Source: Amylostereum areolatum
Taxonomy: Eukaryota; Basidiomycota; Agaricomycetes; Russulales; Stereaceae
Assembly: GCA_012932865.1 (NCBI GenBank)
Contig: SAXG01000042.1
Location: 186,001-250,000 of the forward strand
Reading direction: 5' to 3'
DNA length: 64,000 nucleotides
Translations under genes and position numbers: made by a program
Notes under the pieces: model-generated
Told to the model about the DNA's origin: nothing
Seen by the model: only the letters and a program-made list of their open reading frames with translations
Databases searched by the model: none
Shown here: one piece after another, positions 1-11,117 of the stretch
Position numbering within the stretch: position 1 is the first letter of the stretch
Layout of the letters: every line of letters begins with the position of its first letter

Positions 1-1478
1 ACACGAAGATGTGCGGCAGACACACGTCGTAGCCGCACTCAACAGCGTCCGACAACCCGTCTAACAAACGGTGCAGCAGGGAAGCGGTGTCGTCGTCTTC
101 GAACTGCAGGCGCTTCGCCGGGTGAACCAACTCGACGCGGGAGAGCCTCGGGACTTGCCCCAGCGAGAGGAGCGACGGCAGGCCCTCGGCCAAATCGTCG
201 GCTGCGCGATGGGCAGCAATGAGGGTCACAGGTGAGAAGCGGGCGGCGTAGAGGCGCCCCACGCGCGTGCTGCTCGCGGACGTTGCCTGGACCACCAGCG
301 TGTCGACTTGACGCATATGAGGAGGAGGGTTGGCGAGGAGGACGTCAAAAGGGGGACTCGGGGGGGCGTCCCAGGTAGCATGGTGGGGAGGATGGACGGG
401 CCCCCGTAGGGCGAGCTGTCGAGACCCCCAGCGTGCGTCTTGGTTCCCGACGTCGACGTCGATGTGCACATGATGGGCGAGGCGGGCGGGGGACGCGTAT
501 CGACGCACGGTCGATATCGTGCGAGATGGCGACGGAGGGGATCGGGAGGGATGAGGGGAAGAGAAGGAGGAAGATGCCCTCCAAATGCATCATGTCACGG
601 TGAGACCCGTCCACGGTCATTCGGTGCTGGCAGCTGGGGAGGACTTCGCAAACGAGGAGGGCGCGGTGGACGAGCGTTGTCTCGTCCGCAATTTCGAGGT
701 GCTCCAAGCGAGGGAGGGCCACGCGCATGTCGGAAGGGGGGCACATGGCACCTCGTACGAGCGGGAGGGCGTACGCCAACGTCAATTCGCGAAGCTGGGG
801 GAGAGACGCGAGGGTGGCCACGAACTCGGAGGTGGTTGTCCATTGGCGAACACCGAGCAGATCCACGCGCGCCAGACCGGGGCTGAACCACGATGAAGTT
901 GGAGACAATAAAATGCCTGAGAGTTTGAGGGATGCGAGCCCGGCAATGGCGTTGGGCGGCGGGTTGGGGAGGGTCGCGTCGTGCTCCGTCCAGACATTCT
1001 GGCCCCACCTGTCTCGATCCACGGCGGGAAGAGCCCAGGGAACGCGCTGGTCGGACGTGAGAGTGACGCAGCGTAAACTGGATGTGCATGCGGCGACGAG
1101 GCGATCCGGGGGGCAGTCGCGGACGGACGCTACGATGGACCGGAACGGACATTGAAGACCGAGGAGATGGACGATCCGGGCGTGCCAGCCAGCCGGAAAG
1201 ACATCGCGGGCGACATCGCGCGGGGACTGCGGCACGCTCTGTAGGTCGGCGGGGTGGTTCCCTAGGCGTTTGACGAATAGGTCGAACCAAAATTGTGACG
1301 CGATCGGGATTATGGACCAGAGAGCGCGGTCTGCGATGGCACATGCACGCCACCGCCGACAGACGTGCGTGGCCGAAATCCATGGCCCTGGATGGACGAG
1401 GATCCCCGTGCTGGTCGAGGTGTCGCGGAGATGGCGGAAGACCATTTGAAGCACTTCGGTGGGGAGGGCGTCAGACAT
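1..1478 (-). CDS. F-box domain protein, 3' part runs off the left edge
   Basis: Substrate-receptor type F-box protein, by family an adaptor of SCF ubiquitin ligases. The N-terminus shows the F-box within the first about 50 residues (LPTEVLQMVFRHL, then a CRRWRACAIADRALW stretch), followed by leucine-rich segments typical of the expanded agaricomycete F-box/LRR families. I place the start at the ATG at 1476-1478 (protein begins MSDALPTEVL); an upstream in-frame start at 1529 would precede the F-box with an unlikely leader. The first frame is good to about position 550. From about 470 to the window edge a different frame is clearly coding (VHIDVDVGNQDARW through DDDTASLLHRLLDGL). An intron or a one-base indel must therefore lie near 470-560; I found no clean donor/acceptor pair of the right length. 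Gene end is outside the window. Confidence 0.6.
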
Positions 1479-1739
1479 GTTGAGCTGGAGATCTGTTAGC
1501 GAGAAATGCAAGCGAATGGTGATCAACATACCCGGGCAATCGACAAATATGCCGGGAGGGGGTAGGTTACAGCGATTATCGTCGTTGCGCTTGGTGGTCG
1601 AAGGGCAGAAAATGTTGAGGGACGGCGATTGGACCGGCCTCCATGGTTGATACCAGAAGCCGGGCCCGGACGAGGAACCGATTGCGCGCTGAGCGATCTA
1701 ATGAGACCAAGTCCCCCGGAGCCCTAGATCGGTCGGACA
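1479..1739. other. Upstream region of the F-box gene, no feature recognised
   Basis: Divergent side of the F-box gene. No convincing TATA box, coding frame or repeat was seen before the satellite begins at about 1741. Confidence 0.3.
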
Positions 1740-1740
1740 C

Positions 1741-1975
1741 CGTTAACGCGTCCGCGCGAGGAATCCGTTAACGCGTCCGCCCAAGAAACCCGTTAACGCC
1801 TCTGCGCGAGGAATCCGTTAACGCGTCCGCCCAAGAAACCCGTTAACGCGTCCGCAAGAAGCCCGTTAACGCCTCTGCGCGAGAAGTCTGTTCACGCCGC
1901 GCAAGAAATCCGTTAACGCGTTCCCCCAAGAAACCCGTTAACGCATTTGCGCGAGAAGTCTGTTCAAGCGGATAA
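1741..1975. repeat. GTTAAC-core satellite array (left copy)
   Basis: About ten imperfect units of roughly 24-26 bp, most with the palindromic core CGTTAACG. On the minus strand the common part of a unit reads GACGCGTTAACGG followed by T or ATTCC. The distal units drift (GTTCACG, GTTCAAG). The same core in a 25-bp period fills 39604-40075, but there the common part GACGCGTTAACGGATC reads on the plus strand. Origin and function are unknown. Confidence 0.8.
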
Positions 1976-2441
1976 GACAACAATCATCCAATATCCATAG
2001 GCCAGACCGCCGCGAGTTGACACTCACGTGAATCCGGTGTCTTCGAAAAGAGTCGTCCCTCATTGTCACTCCACCCTCCCACTGTGTACTTTTTGTTCCC
2101 CATAATAATACATCCATTCTGTGAAGGCAATCCGTTGAGCGCGCTACGCCAAACCCCCTTGTATACAGAGCCCATGGCATACCTTTGCGTGGTTGAGTGT
2201 GCCGTGCTCGCCGCCATGGAGCAGGGGCCATGGTCCGGAGTCCAATCCAAACCGCGCGAAAGCCACACGCATCCATATGAATAATAATATTTCTAATGTC
2301 ATACACCCAGCACCCACTCCCTGACCACCCTTACCAGTCCGACACATCAACCACGCCCGCGAAATCCTTTAAACACTCTTCCAGAAGACTCCGATAGTTA
2401 TGACTTTGTCTAGCGCGGGCGTCAGCCGGGGCACAACCAGT
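1976..2441. other. Intergenic, no gene seen
   Basis: Flank of the retrotransposon. The open frames here (for example 1938-2306 minus) have no recognisable domain and overlap each other on both strands. The stretch ends with the 5-bp target site GTGGT at 2442-2446. Confidence 0.3.
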
Positions 2442-2446
2442 GTGGT

Positions 2447-3004
2447 TGTTACAACTCCGATAAGGTATATCATTTTCCCTTACCTTATTCGGAAAGGCGT
2501 CGCTGAACGACGGATTACGACTGTGCCCCAGTTCGTAACCGTCTCTACGACGCTGCCACAGATCGTCACCGTCTCGACGGCGCTGCCACAGATCGTCACC
2601 GTCTTAACGGCGCTGCCACAGATCGTCACCGTCTCGACGGTATAGCCTCGACAGTGCCACAGTTCGTCTCCGTAGATACTTGATACAACCGTCGCCGAAT
2701 GTACATATGTTTACTCAGCCTCCTTTCCTATAAAAGGAGGCTCAACGAACGAGCTATTCCCCAGCTCGTTCTCTTTGTAAATACAGGACTGTTCTAATAA
2801 GAACCTCCTCTTCTAACGCTAAAGAGAGCCCTAAGCCAACTAAGTTAATAAGCTCGCCGAAGTCTTCCGCGAAGACTTACTGCTTCGCTTATTGACCTTC
2901 ACCTTCGTATAAACCGAGACGTCTGGATCACCTGATCCCACCTCTCACGCGTAAGAGTACTGTAGCCTGAGCCGCTTGTCACGTGATAAGGACCGTCCTT
3001 AACA
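2447..3004 (+). repeat. 5' LTR of Element 1
   Basis: 558 bp, TG...CA termini. It contains three copies of a 30-bp unit (core CTGCCACAGATCGTCACCGT) in U3 at about 2540-2640, whereas the 3' LTR has two. TATA box at 2729-2736, then a perfect 9-bp inverted repeat (2747-2755 and 2763-2771) at the likely transcription start. A TCACGTGA palindrome (E-box) lies at 2979-2986 in the presumed U5. Confidence 0.95.
2729..2772 (+). promoter_or_regulatory. LTR promoter and self-primer of Element 1
   Basis: TATAAAAG at 2729-2736. The A at 2763, 34 nt downstream of the first T, starts the sequence AGCTCGTTCT (2763-2772), which is exactly complementary to the site just after the LTR (3007-3016). In Tf1-type elements the first nucleotides of the mRNA are the reverse-transcription primer, so the match predicts that transcription starts at or very near 2763. 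The start itself is inferred. Confidence 0.7.
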
Positions 3005-3006
3005 CT

Positions 3007-3016
3007 AGAACGAGCT
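3007..3016 (+). other. Primer-binding site of Element 1 (self-priming type)
   Basis: AGAACGAGCT, beginning 2 nt after the LTR end, is a 10-nt perfect reverse complement of 2763-2772 in the LTR. No tRNA 3'-end complement (which would start TGG) lies at this position. The nearest TGG is 42 nt beyond the LTR. Confidence 0.7.
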
Positions 3017-3030
3017 CTCCTCTACACTAG

Positions 3031-3816
3031 CTCACCCTACAGTTTGGTGCAGAGCGTCAAACGAAAACACCCACCACGGAGCCAGCGGAACAATCCGCTG
3101 AGAAAAGACCATCAGACTTCGAAGTCCCTTATCTCCAATCAGATTGTAGTCGAGAATTTCCCAACGGAAAAGAAAATCATCACTGGACATTTGATCCCTA
3201 TAATCTCATCTTTTATCACGACGGAGCCTTCACCGCGAAAGAAAGCAAAGGGACATACGCATACCAGTGGAACCCACCCATATACAGATACAACCTTCCC
3301 CCAGCAGCAGAGTACTACAAAGATAGATCTAAAAGAGAAAAAGAAGACGGAACCTACGACAACTCACATTGGAAGCGCCCAGATTATTCAAGACCTCATA
3401 TCGGGCCCCTCTCATCAGAAGAACTCTGGAAACACCCAGACGCACAGAAAGTCGAAGAGAAACCTTACACCGGGGATATTAAGGACTACTGGGAATTTGA
3501 TCCCGATACCGACACAGCCGACACGACAACCGCACCACAGAACCCTCAGACCGAACCCCAGCATCCTCAAGAAGTCACAACAACCGCACCGAATCCAGAA
3601 GAAACCGCGCCAGAACCTAAGAAATCAGTATCAGACACCCAAACAAAGTCTGATTCCAGAGGAAGTCGAGAAAGCAGCCCATCAAGCGCAGCAGAAGTGG
3701 AAGAACATACAGAGAAATCAACAAGATCTCCATCAATCAAATCAGACAAAGATATCTTCGAAACCAGAAGAGGAAGACAAGGAAATCTATTTGGAAGACC
3801 CGAGAACTTCACAACA
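3031..3816 (+). other. AUG-free open leader in frame with gag (Element 1)
   Basis: A reading frame open from 3031 runs without a stop into the first gag ATG at 3817, adding 262 codons. It looks like real protein: rich in Trp, Tyr, Phe, His and acidic residues in its first 150 codons (for example HHWTFDPYNLIFYHDG), then Pro/Thr/Ser-rich. No ATG occurs in any frame between the inferred transcription start (2763) and 3817, about 1,054 nt; even-base sequence would be expected to hold about sixteen. The frame also lacks CTG, TTG and GTG codons until 3697. A splice-acceptor-like CTCACCCTACAG ends at 3042. Either translation starts at a non-AUG codon, or the leader is scanned through to 3817. I do not know which. 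Confidence 0.6.
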
Positions 3817-5135
3817 ATGGGAGACGCCGCCGCCTCGGTACCCAACCCCACCACCACATTTAGCAATGTCCCCCCTGGAGAGACTAATGTACCGCGCCAG
3901 ACGCCTGCAACTCCAACACCAGCCGATCCCGCAAAACCGAGACATGAGACTCGATTCCCCATAGGACTCGGTTTAGGCGAACCAATAGGATGGAAAATGC
4001 CATCACCACGGTCACCATCGCCTTCCGACCGATCGGCCGATAATAAGAAAGGAAAAGAAGTTCAGGACTACGTATTCGGAAGAGGAGCAACCGCGGATCT
4101 TCCGAAAGGACCAAGATACCCACCATGGAATTCCCCACCAAGAGGAACAGGGACAACCGGATCAAAGCCCGACGACAAGGACAAAGGATTCAAGTTAAAC
4201 GCATTAGGAGTATATGACGGAAGGGATCGGGAAAAAGCAGCAAAGTTCGTAGAACAATGCGTACTCCGCTTCATAGCATTCCCCAACGCATATGCTGCCA
4301 ACATGCGTAAGATAACCTTCGTGCTCTCGCATCTCACCGATGGACCTGCCCTTCACTGGGCGTCCCTTTTAATAAGCAAAATCGATAAGATACGAGATCG
4401 CGGCCTAGATCCAGAAGCGTACCTTCCATGGACGGTGTTCCGCGACCACTTCTTAGAGACCTTTGGAGAAATAGACCCCGGAAGGGACGCTAGATTCAAC
4501 ATACAGCGCCTGGAACAAGGCGCTATGGACACCAAAGATTACATCACGATCTTCAGAGACTATGCCATGGAAGCTGGTTACGATCATAAAGCATTGATCG
4601 ACCAATTCAAGAGAGGACTGCGCAACGATGTCGTAGTCGAGATCCTCAAGAGAGATCACATCTCGAACGACATCGAAGAATGGTATGAACTCGCATTGCG
4701 CATCGATAATAACTGGCGAGAAGCTCAAGCATTCCAACGACATTATACGAGACCAATGAACCCGACGAGCGATCTCACCCTCCTATACAAGAAACCACAA
4801 ACGTATGTCCCATTCCGAAGAGGAAACGGAAATAAAGGGAATGTTACCACGGCCAGGGCCGCTCAGACCGGAAACAATAACCGAAACTTCAGACGCCTTA
4901 CCCCGCAAGAACGTACCGAACTCCAGAAATCAGGATCATGCTTCTATTGCCGGAAGCCAGGACACATTCCAGGAACTGCCCAGAGAAACGTACCCAAACG
5001 ACGATCAATGCACGAACGACGGATCTAACGGAAGAAGAATCCCCGATTGATCAAATCACCAAGCTCGTGAACAAGATGGACAGTGAAACGTTCGCGCGCA
5101 CTGCCAACATGTTCAAAGACAATCAGGGTTTTTGA
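3817..5135 (+). pseudogene. gag: Gag of Element 1, frameshifted in its zinc knuckle
   Basis: Capsid/nucleocapsid polyprotein of a Ty3/gypsy element. The first ATG after the LTR is at 3817. After a Pro-rich N-terminus, a retrotransposon-gag (capsid-like) region begins near 4200 (LNALGVYDGRDREKAAKFVEQ) and runs to about 4740. A CCHC knuckle follows (CFYCRKPGHI at 4938-4967). At about 4967-4970 one base seems to be missing: the rest of the knuckle (RNCPEKR) and the 50-residue tail to the TGA at 5133-5135 lie in the preceding frame, while the first frame runs on to a spurious stop at 5028. The tail ends on the slippery site that joins pol. Confidence 0.8.
5126..5135 (+). promoter_or_regulatory. 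Candidate -1 ribosomal frameshift site gag-pol (Element 1)
   Basis: GGGTTTT at 5126-5132, read as G-GGT-TTT in the gag frame, directly followed by the gag stop TGA (5133-5135). Pol is open in the -1 frame from exactly this point (codon at 5132). This fits the X-XXY-YYZ rule for -1 slippage. Confidence 0.65.
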
Positions 5136-8100
5136 ACCGTCCTTCAACCGCGGCTGTTGAAAGGACACAGACAATGAACTTTTCAAATCAATCTCCTGTG
5201 CAGGAAACAGGGGATGACATAAATAGAACAGTGTATATAAGGTCATACCAAGATGGAGCGGCGCACGCCCCGTCAATTCATATACCTGTTATGTTTCATG
5301 GAAAGTTCCGTAAAGCCGCAGCAAAAGCACTGCTAGATAGCGGAGCCAGTAGCACCCTGATCCATCCGGACTTCGTGCGAAAACACAAGATGAATCTGAT
5401 CCAACTTAAGAAACCGATACCGATATACAACGTTGATGGATCGCGAAACACTTTGGGAGAGATCAAACAAAAGGTGTACCTTCCGATGACAATGGAAGGA
5501 ATCAACGGAGAAATTCACCGCGAAAACCTAGGACTATTTGTCACAGCCCTAGGAGGAGATGAAGTAATCTTAGGAACCCCTTGGCTCAAAAAACACAACC
5601 CTAGCATCGATTGGAGAAAGAGACAGATTACACTACAGACATGTCCAGGTACGTGCTCCACTACGAGTAAAACAATGACCGTCCAAGGAAAGGACGAACC
5701 CTTCCTACCATCGTTCGAAGAACAGAAGGCAAACCATCACGCAATAATAGAGGAACAAGAAGATTCCGAAATTGATTCTGATCTCATCGAGATCAAGACG
5801 ATCAGAATGTTCTACGGGAAAACTAACATAGAAACGATACCAGTCGCAGAAGAAACGAACGAAACTAGTGCCTGGATAACCGTGAGAGCAACTAAAGCAC
5901 AAGAACTCGCAGAAAGAGCAGCCATGGGAGAAAAGAAGAAGACACTCGATGAGATGATTCCATCTAGCTACAAACAATATCAAAAGGTATTCGAAAAGAA
6001 AGCGTCGGAACGCTTCCCAATCAGTAGACCTTGGGATCATGCGATAGACCTAACCGAAGGATGGAAACCTCGGAATTGCAAAGTGTATCCGATGACGGTA
6101 CCAGAACGAAAAGAATTAGATACGTTCATAGACGAACATCTACGAAAAGGATACATCCGAGAATCAAAATCAGAGATATCGTTGCCCTTCTTTTTCATCA
6201 AGAAGAAAGATGGATCTCTTCGACCAGTACAGGACTATCGCTATCTCAACTCCATCACGGTAAAAAACGAATACCCGATCCCGCTCATCTCGGATCTCAT
6301 CGACAAACTCAAAGATGCCAAGATCTTCTCAAAGCTCGATCTCCGATGGGGATACAACAATGTTTGAATCAAAGAAGGAGATCAATGGAAAGCCGCGTTC
6401 AAGACAAACAGAGGCCTGTTCGAACCGATGGTGATGTTCTTCGGACTAACCAACTCACCCGCAACGTTCCAAGCAATGATGAACGCACTATTCAAAGGAT
6501 TAATAGACACGGGAAAGGTAGTGGTATACATGGACGACATATTAATATTCACAGAAACACTCGACGAACATAGAAAACTGATGAGAGAAACCCTTCAAAT
6601 TCTGGAACGGAACGATCTGTTCCTGAAACCAGAAAAGTGCTTCTTCGAACAATCATCAATCGAGTACCTAGGCGTGATAATCACACATAACAAGGTACAG
6701 ATGGACCCAATCAAGGTTCAAGGACTATCGGAATGGCCTACACCGAAGAAGGTAAAAGAAGTCCAATCATTCCTCGGATTTGGAAACTTCTATCGACGTT
6801 TCATCAAGGATTATTCTAAGATCGCGAGACCACTATTCCAACTCACGAAGAAGGACCATGACTGGAACTGGACAACCGAGTGTGAAAACACCTTCAACAG
6901 GCTGAAACACGAATTCACATCATCCCCAGTCTTAATCATGCCTGACGAGAACAAACCATTCCGTATAGAAAGCGATGCCTCAGACTTCGCGTACGGAGCT
7001 ATCCTATCACAACCGGACGAAACCGAAAGATGGCATCCGGTCGCGTACCTGTCCAAATCATTGTCACCGGCGGAACAGAATTACGAAATATACGACAAAG
7101 AACTCTTGGGAGTGGTAAAAGCCCTAGAGCACTGGCGACACTATCTAGAAGGAGCAAACCACAAAATTGAAATCTGGACAGACCATAAGAATCTAGAATA
7201 TTTTACAACAGCACAAAAACTTAATCGACGACAAGCGCGATGGAGCCTGTACCTATCCCGCTTCGACTACACCCTGGTGCACAAACCGGGAAGTACAAAC
7301 AAAGCGGACGGACTTTCTAGAAGATCAGATCATAAAGAAGACATTCCAGATAACGACGAACGAATCTTGCTCCACCCTTCGATATTCAAGGCAAGAGCCA
7401 CCGGAAGGGGAACTGTTGAAGCAATCAGAGATAAAGAGCTTCTCAGAGAATTAAGGAACTTCTCACACCTGGATGATGAAGTCTGGATAGCGTTGGATAC
7501 GATCAAAAAATCAGGACCACGTACCCTCGCAAAAGGAATCGAAGATTGGAACTTCGAGAACGATCTGATCATCAGAAAAGGAAAGATCTATGTACCACAG
7601 AACCTCGAACTGCGACGCATGATCCTGAAATCACATCATGATCTCCAAACGATTGGACATCCAGGAGAGATGAAAACCTTAGAACTGGTACAGAGAAACT
7701 TTTGGTGGCCGAAAATGATTTCCTTCGTAAAAAGCTATGTCCAAGGATGTCCCGTATGCCAGTCAACAAAGAATGTCACGCATCCGGCAAAACATCCACT
7801 ACAACCTACGGAAATACCAGAACGACCATGGGAAACAATCACATCAGATTTCATTACAGATCTTCTGATCTCCAACGGATTCGATTCGATCAATGTAGTC
7901 GTTGACAGGTTCACCAAAACCGCAGTATTCACGCCGTGCCTAAAGACGATCAACGCAGAAGAAACAGCTGATCTTCTGATCGACAATGTTTACAGACGAT
8001 TTGGACTATGGAAAAGAATGATATCGGACAGAGGCCCTCAATTCGCATCCAAAGTATTCCAATCCATCTGCGAAAGTCTCGGAGTTATCTCGTCGCTCAG

Positions 8101-9022
8101 CACAGCGTATCATCCCCAAACGGACGGCGAAACAGAAAGAGTGAATCAAGAGTTAGAACAATATCTTCGAGCATTCTGCAACGGAGATCAAACGAATTGG
8201 GCAAAACTTCTACCAAAAGCGGAATTCGCACACAATATAAGACAACATTCAGCTACGAAAGCTTCCCCATTTGAACTCCTACACGGGTATCAACCGGTTT
8301 TCAACCCGGCAATACCAACCGATCCGCGAATACCGACAGCCGAAGAAAGAATAAAGAACTTTAAGGAAGCATGGGACAATGCAGAAGCAAGTCTAGAAAT
8401 AGCTGCCAAATTAATGAAGATGCAGCATGATCAAACGTTCACACTGCGAGATCAACTCAAACAGGGTGACCAAGTATGGTTGGATGGAAAGAATCTTAAC
8501 ACGGTATACCCGAAAACTAAACTAGCACCAAAGCGATTTGGCCCATTCAAAATTGAAAAAGTAATAGGACCGGTAACCTATCGCTTAGAACTACCGGCGA
8601 AGTGGAAAATACATCCGGTATTTCACGCGGGACTGTTAATTCCGTTCAAAGAAACAGAACAATACGGCGAAGCTTACGAAAAACCGCCTCCGGAACTAGT
8701 AAACGATGAAGAACTCTATGAACTAGAAACAATAATAGCCTCGAAACTAGACAAACGATATTCCGAACCATTACATTATTTCGTAAAATGGAAAGGCTAC
8801 CCAGACTCCGGTAACACATGGGAACCAGCATCTAATCTCGAAGGATCAAAAGATGTGATCGCAGAGTTCCACCAGAATAACCCCAAGGCACCGAAGTTGC
8901 CACCACAGCCAATCAGAGATACCAACACAGAAGCTACTGATCAGGACGAGATCGCTGTAGCACAACAAGAGCAGAGGCCAACGCGACGAAAGAAACGCAA
9001 GGCGAAAGCAAAACATTGGTGA
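5132..9022 (+). pseudogene. pol: Pol of Element 1: protease, RT, RNase H, integrase, chromodomain
   Basis: Polyprotein that copies and integrates the element. Aspartic protease with LLDSGASSTLI at about 5320-5355; reverse transcriptase from about 6060, with VQDYRYLN at about 6230 and YMDD at 6528-6539; RNase H from about 6960 (DASDFAYGAILSQ). Integrase has the zinc finger H-H-C-C at about 7632-7760 (HHDLQTIGHP ... CPVCQ) and the DDE core (TSDFITDLL at about 7845, SDRGPQF at about 8025, E in DGETERVN at about 8125). A GPF-type module (KRFGPFKIEK) and a chromodomain (YFVKWKGYPDSGNTWEPASN, about 8777-8836) end the protein at 9022. The frame is open except for a TGA at 6365-6367 inside RT (GYNNV-stop-IKEG), where the related Element 2 has Arg. 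This is a CGA-to-TGA type change that separates RT halves. Confidence 0.93.
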
Positions 9023-9162
9023 AACTCAACGCCATTCAGGCGAATGCACTGCCAACAAGAGGGGGATAAAAACCCTACGGATTCAACGAGACAGATCACC
9101 AATGTCCACCACCCCAAACGCAACCAACACCTCCTCTACCAATCCAACCGTCTCATCCAACA

Positions 9163-11059
9163 ATGTCGACCGTCTTCACCTCGTCTGCAACAGAACACAC
9201 CACACTCAACAGGAATGCGCCCTCTGCGGAGACTGCTTCATCGCTCGATCCGCAACTATCCTCGCAATTAAGTCGGCATCTCCTCCGTCTAGGTCAGGAC
9301 CAGACGGAAGAACAAGGGGTAAGCCGCTTAGAAGCACACAGAAGAACCCCAACTAAAGCGCCTGGATTCCTCACAGGTGCTAATGCAATCCCCGTTGCCC
9401 GGAGCAACGGAAGTCCCAACGCCCGATTCCCCGATGCTAGAAAGTCAGATAGCCCACATGATAGCCGGAGTAGCTCTCGAGCAGGCCAGAGAACGGATCA
9501 GCGATCTCAGGCAGGAGTCGGCCGACGTCCAGAGCATCTTAGGGAATCACATCAAGATGCTCGACGAGGAGTTTCTGCAGCTAGACTCGAGGTACCTAGC
9601 GCTCTCGACCGAGATGGAAGAGAGGGAGGTCAAACTCCTTCGACGACTCCGGAAGCTAGCGCAGCAGCTATACTCAACGTCGCAGAGCTCCGGAGATTCC
9701 TTACTGAAGTCGGACTCAGAGTTAACTGGCTTAACTGGGAAAGACACACCTTCCGTGCCGCCTACGAAGGAGAAATCCTCCGAAGACGAATGGAAACTAC
9801 TGGAGTTCCCCATATGTCTTCGAAAGAAGGCCCCGACATCGACCTTATCTTCCATGGACATCACATCTCCCCGGGCTACACTATTCGACCCGATCCCATC
9901 ACGACCACCCTCACCAGATCCCCGTACCCTCCTAACGCCCCTCCGCGGCCCGTCACCGCTCATACTCCACCAAGATCCATACCCATCCCCGGCTTCAACA
10001 ACGTTAACCTCGTCCAGCCTCCCATCGTTGGAAACGACATACCCAGAAACTACATCGGACAGCCCCGTACTCCCCCAGACCCCAGACAGCCGACCAGAAG
10101 ATTCCCAACGGAAAATCCTCGACGAGTACCTTGGGCACCTTCCTCACTGCCAGCGGTGCCTAGACCGCCAACACCTTTCCCAACTTCTATTGACGACACT
10201 CCCATGCCTTGGAACGGAAAACCCCCTGATTATCCCTCCTTCCTACGCCCACACCCCGACCACACTAGTGATCCCATCGCCCAAGATCCCCGAGTCACCC
10301 CACAGCGACGTAAACATGAATCTGTCGACTCCGACGGAAGATCACTCAAGCGGATCAGAGACGTCGACTTCCCCGATAAGTCGGGCGATGAGGAACTGCG
10401 ACAAGATCCAGGAGACAATCCAACGGATGATGGAAATCCAAGCTCGCGGGAGACAGGGGTGCAAGTCAACGGAATTGGACAGTTGGGCGGAGGAAGAGGA
10501 CGATCCGGCGAACGACCAAACGAAGGAAGTAGCCGAGAATCCCTCGGACCCATGGAGCGGCGAGCCGACTACGTGGACGCAGGAACAGTGGGACGCGATT
10601 CCTGTGAAGCCGCGGAAACGCTGCTGGAAATGCGGCGAGCGAGGCCATCTCCGCCGAGACTGTCCCCGTCGCAAGAACGCTCCCCCTCACTTCCCCCGAT
10701 CACGGTCATGCTACCCTCTCCGACCACGGACTCCTCTTCCTCGCCCGAGCCATCCGGATACCAGCTACGGTCCAGGAACACTGATGTCCCACCCCCACCT
10801 CCGACGTACCGACGCTACCACCCGCGCCCACAGGCAGCTTCTAGGCTTCCTCACGCGACGTGAAAGCCTGACTCACGAAGCCGCCCAACACGCCACCGAA
10901 CAGTGGCTGTACTGGGAGGACGCGGCACTCCGCACTCAGCGGGAACCTCCCTCGCGATTCAACCACTCTTGGCGCGTCGACGATCTCTTCTGGAAAGAAG
11001 AGGACTGGGACTTGCAAGAAGTGGAAGAGTCGAAGGTTCACTGGCCGGAGACCTGGTAA
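9163..11059 (+). CDS. Spliced extra ORF of Element 1: coiled coil plus CCHC zinc knuckle
   Basis: Unrecognised protein encoded between pol and the 3' LTR. Exon 1 9163-9318 starts at an ATG. A 58-nt intron (9319-9376, GTAAGC donor, CCAACTAAAG branch-like site, TCACAG acceptor) joins it in phase to exon 2, 9377-11059, giving about 612 residues. Exon 2 opens with a heptad-rich helix (about 9430-9690), then a long Pro/Ser/Thr-rich stretch, then one CCHC knuckle (CWKCGERGHLRRDC, about 10620-10661) and an Arg/Pro- then Trp-rich tail. The layout (coiled coil, linker, zinc knuckle) resembles a nucleocapsid-like RNA-binding protein rather than an envelope. A second overlapping frame stays open to 10863 but carries none of these features. 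Translation would need a separate or spliced mRNA. Confidence 0.6.
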
Positions 11060-11117
11060 GCGCACGGACGAACTTTTACCCATTATACGCACTCGGACTT
11101 TCTCTATCATCATCATC

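Noticed and set aside
440..1155. Plus-strand ORFs opposite the F-box gene
   Set aside because: Antisense shadows of a recognisable F-box coding frame.
3045..3060. TGG-starting tRNA-type primer-binding site in Element 1
   Set aside because: It lies about 41 nt from the LTR, too far for a standard PBS, and the self-complementary site lies where a PBS should be.
3044..3964. 306-residue frame overlapping the Element 1 leader
   Set aside because: Lys/Thr/Pro-rich shadow frame without ATG and without continuity into gag; the neighbouring frame joins gag and is more protein-like.
4938..5028. Programmed frameshift inside the Gag zinc knuckle
   Set aside because: No slippery sequence at the point of change; a one-base loss in this copy explains it better.
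9377..10863. Full reading of the frame that starts at 9163 through to 10863 as a 566-aa protein
   Set aside because: Beyond the 58-nt intron this frame has no domain, while the spliced frame carries the coiled coil and the CCHC knuckle.
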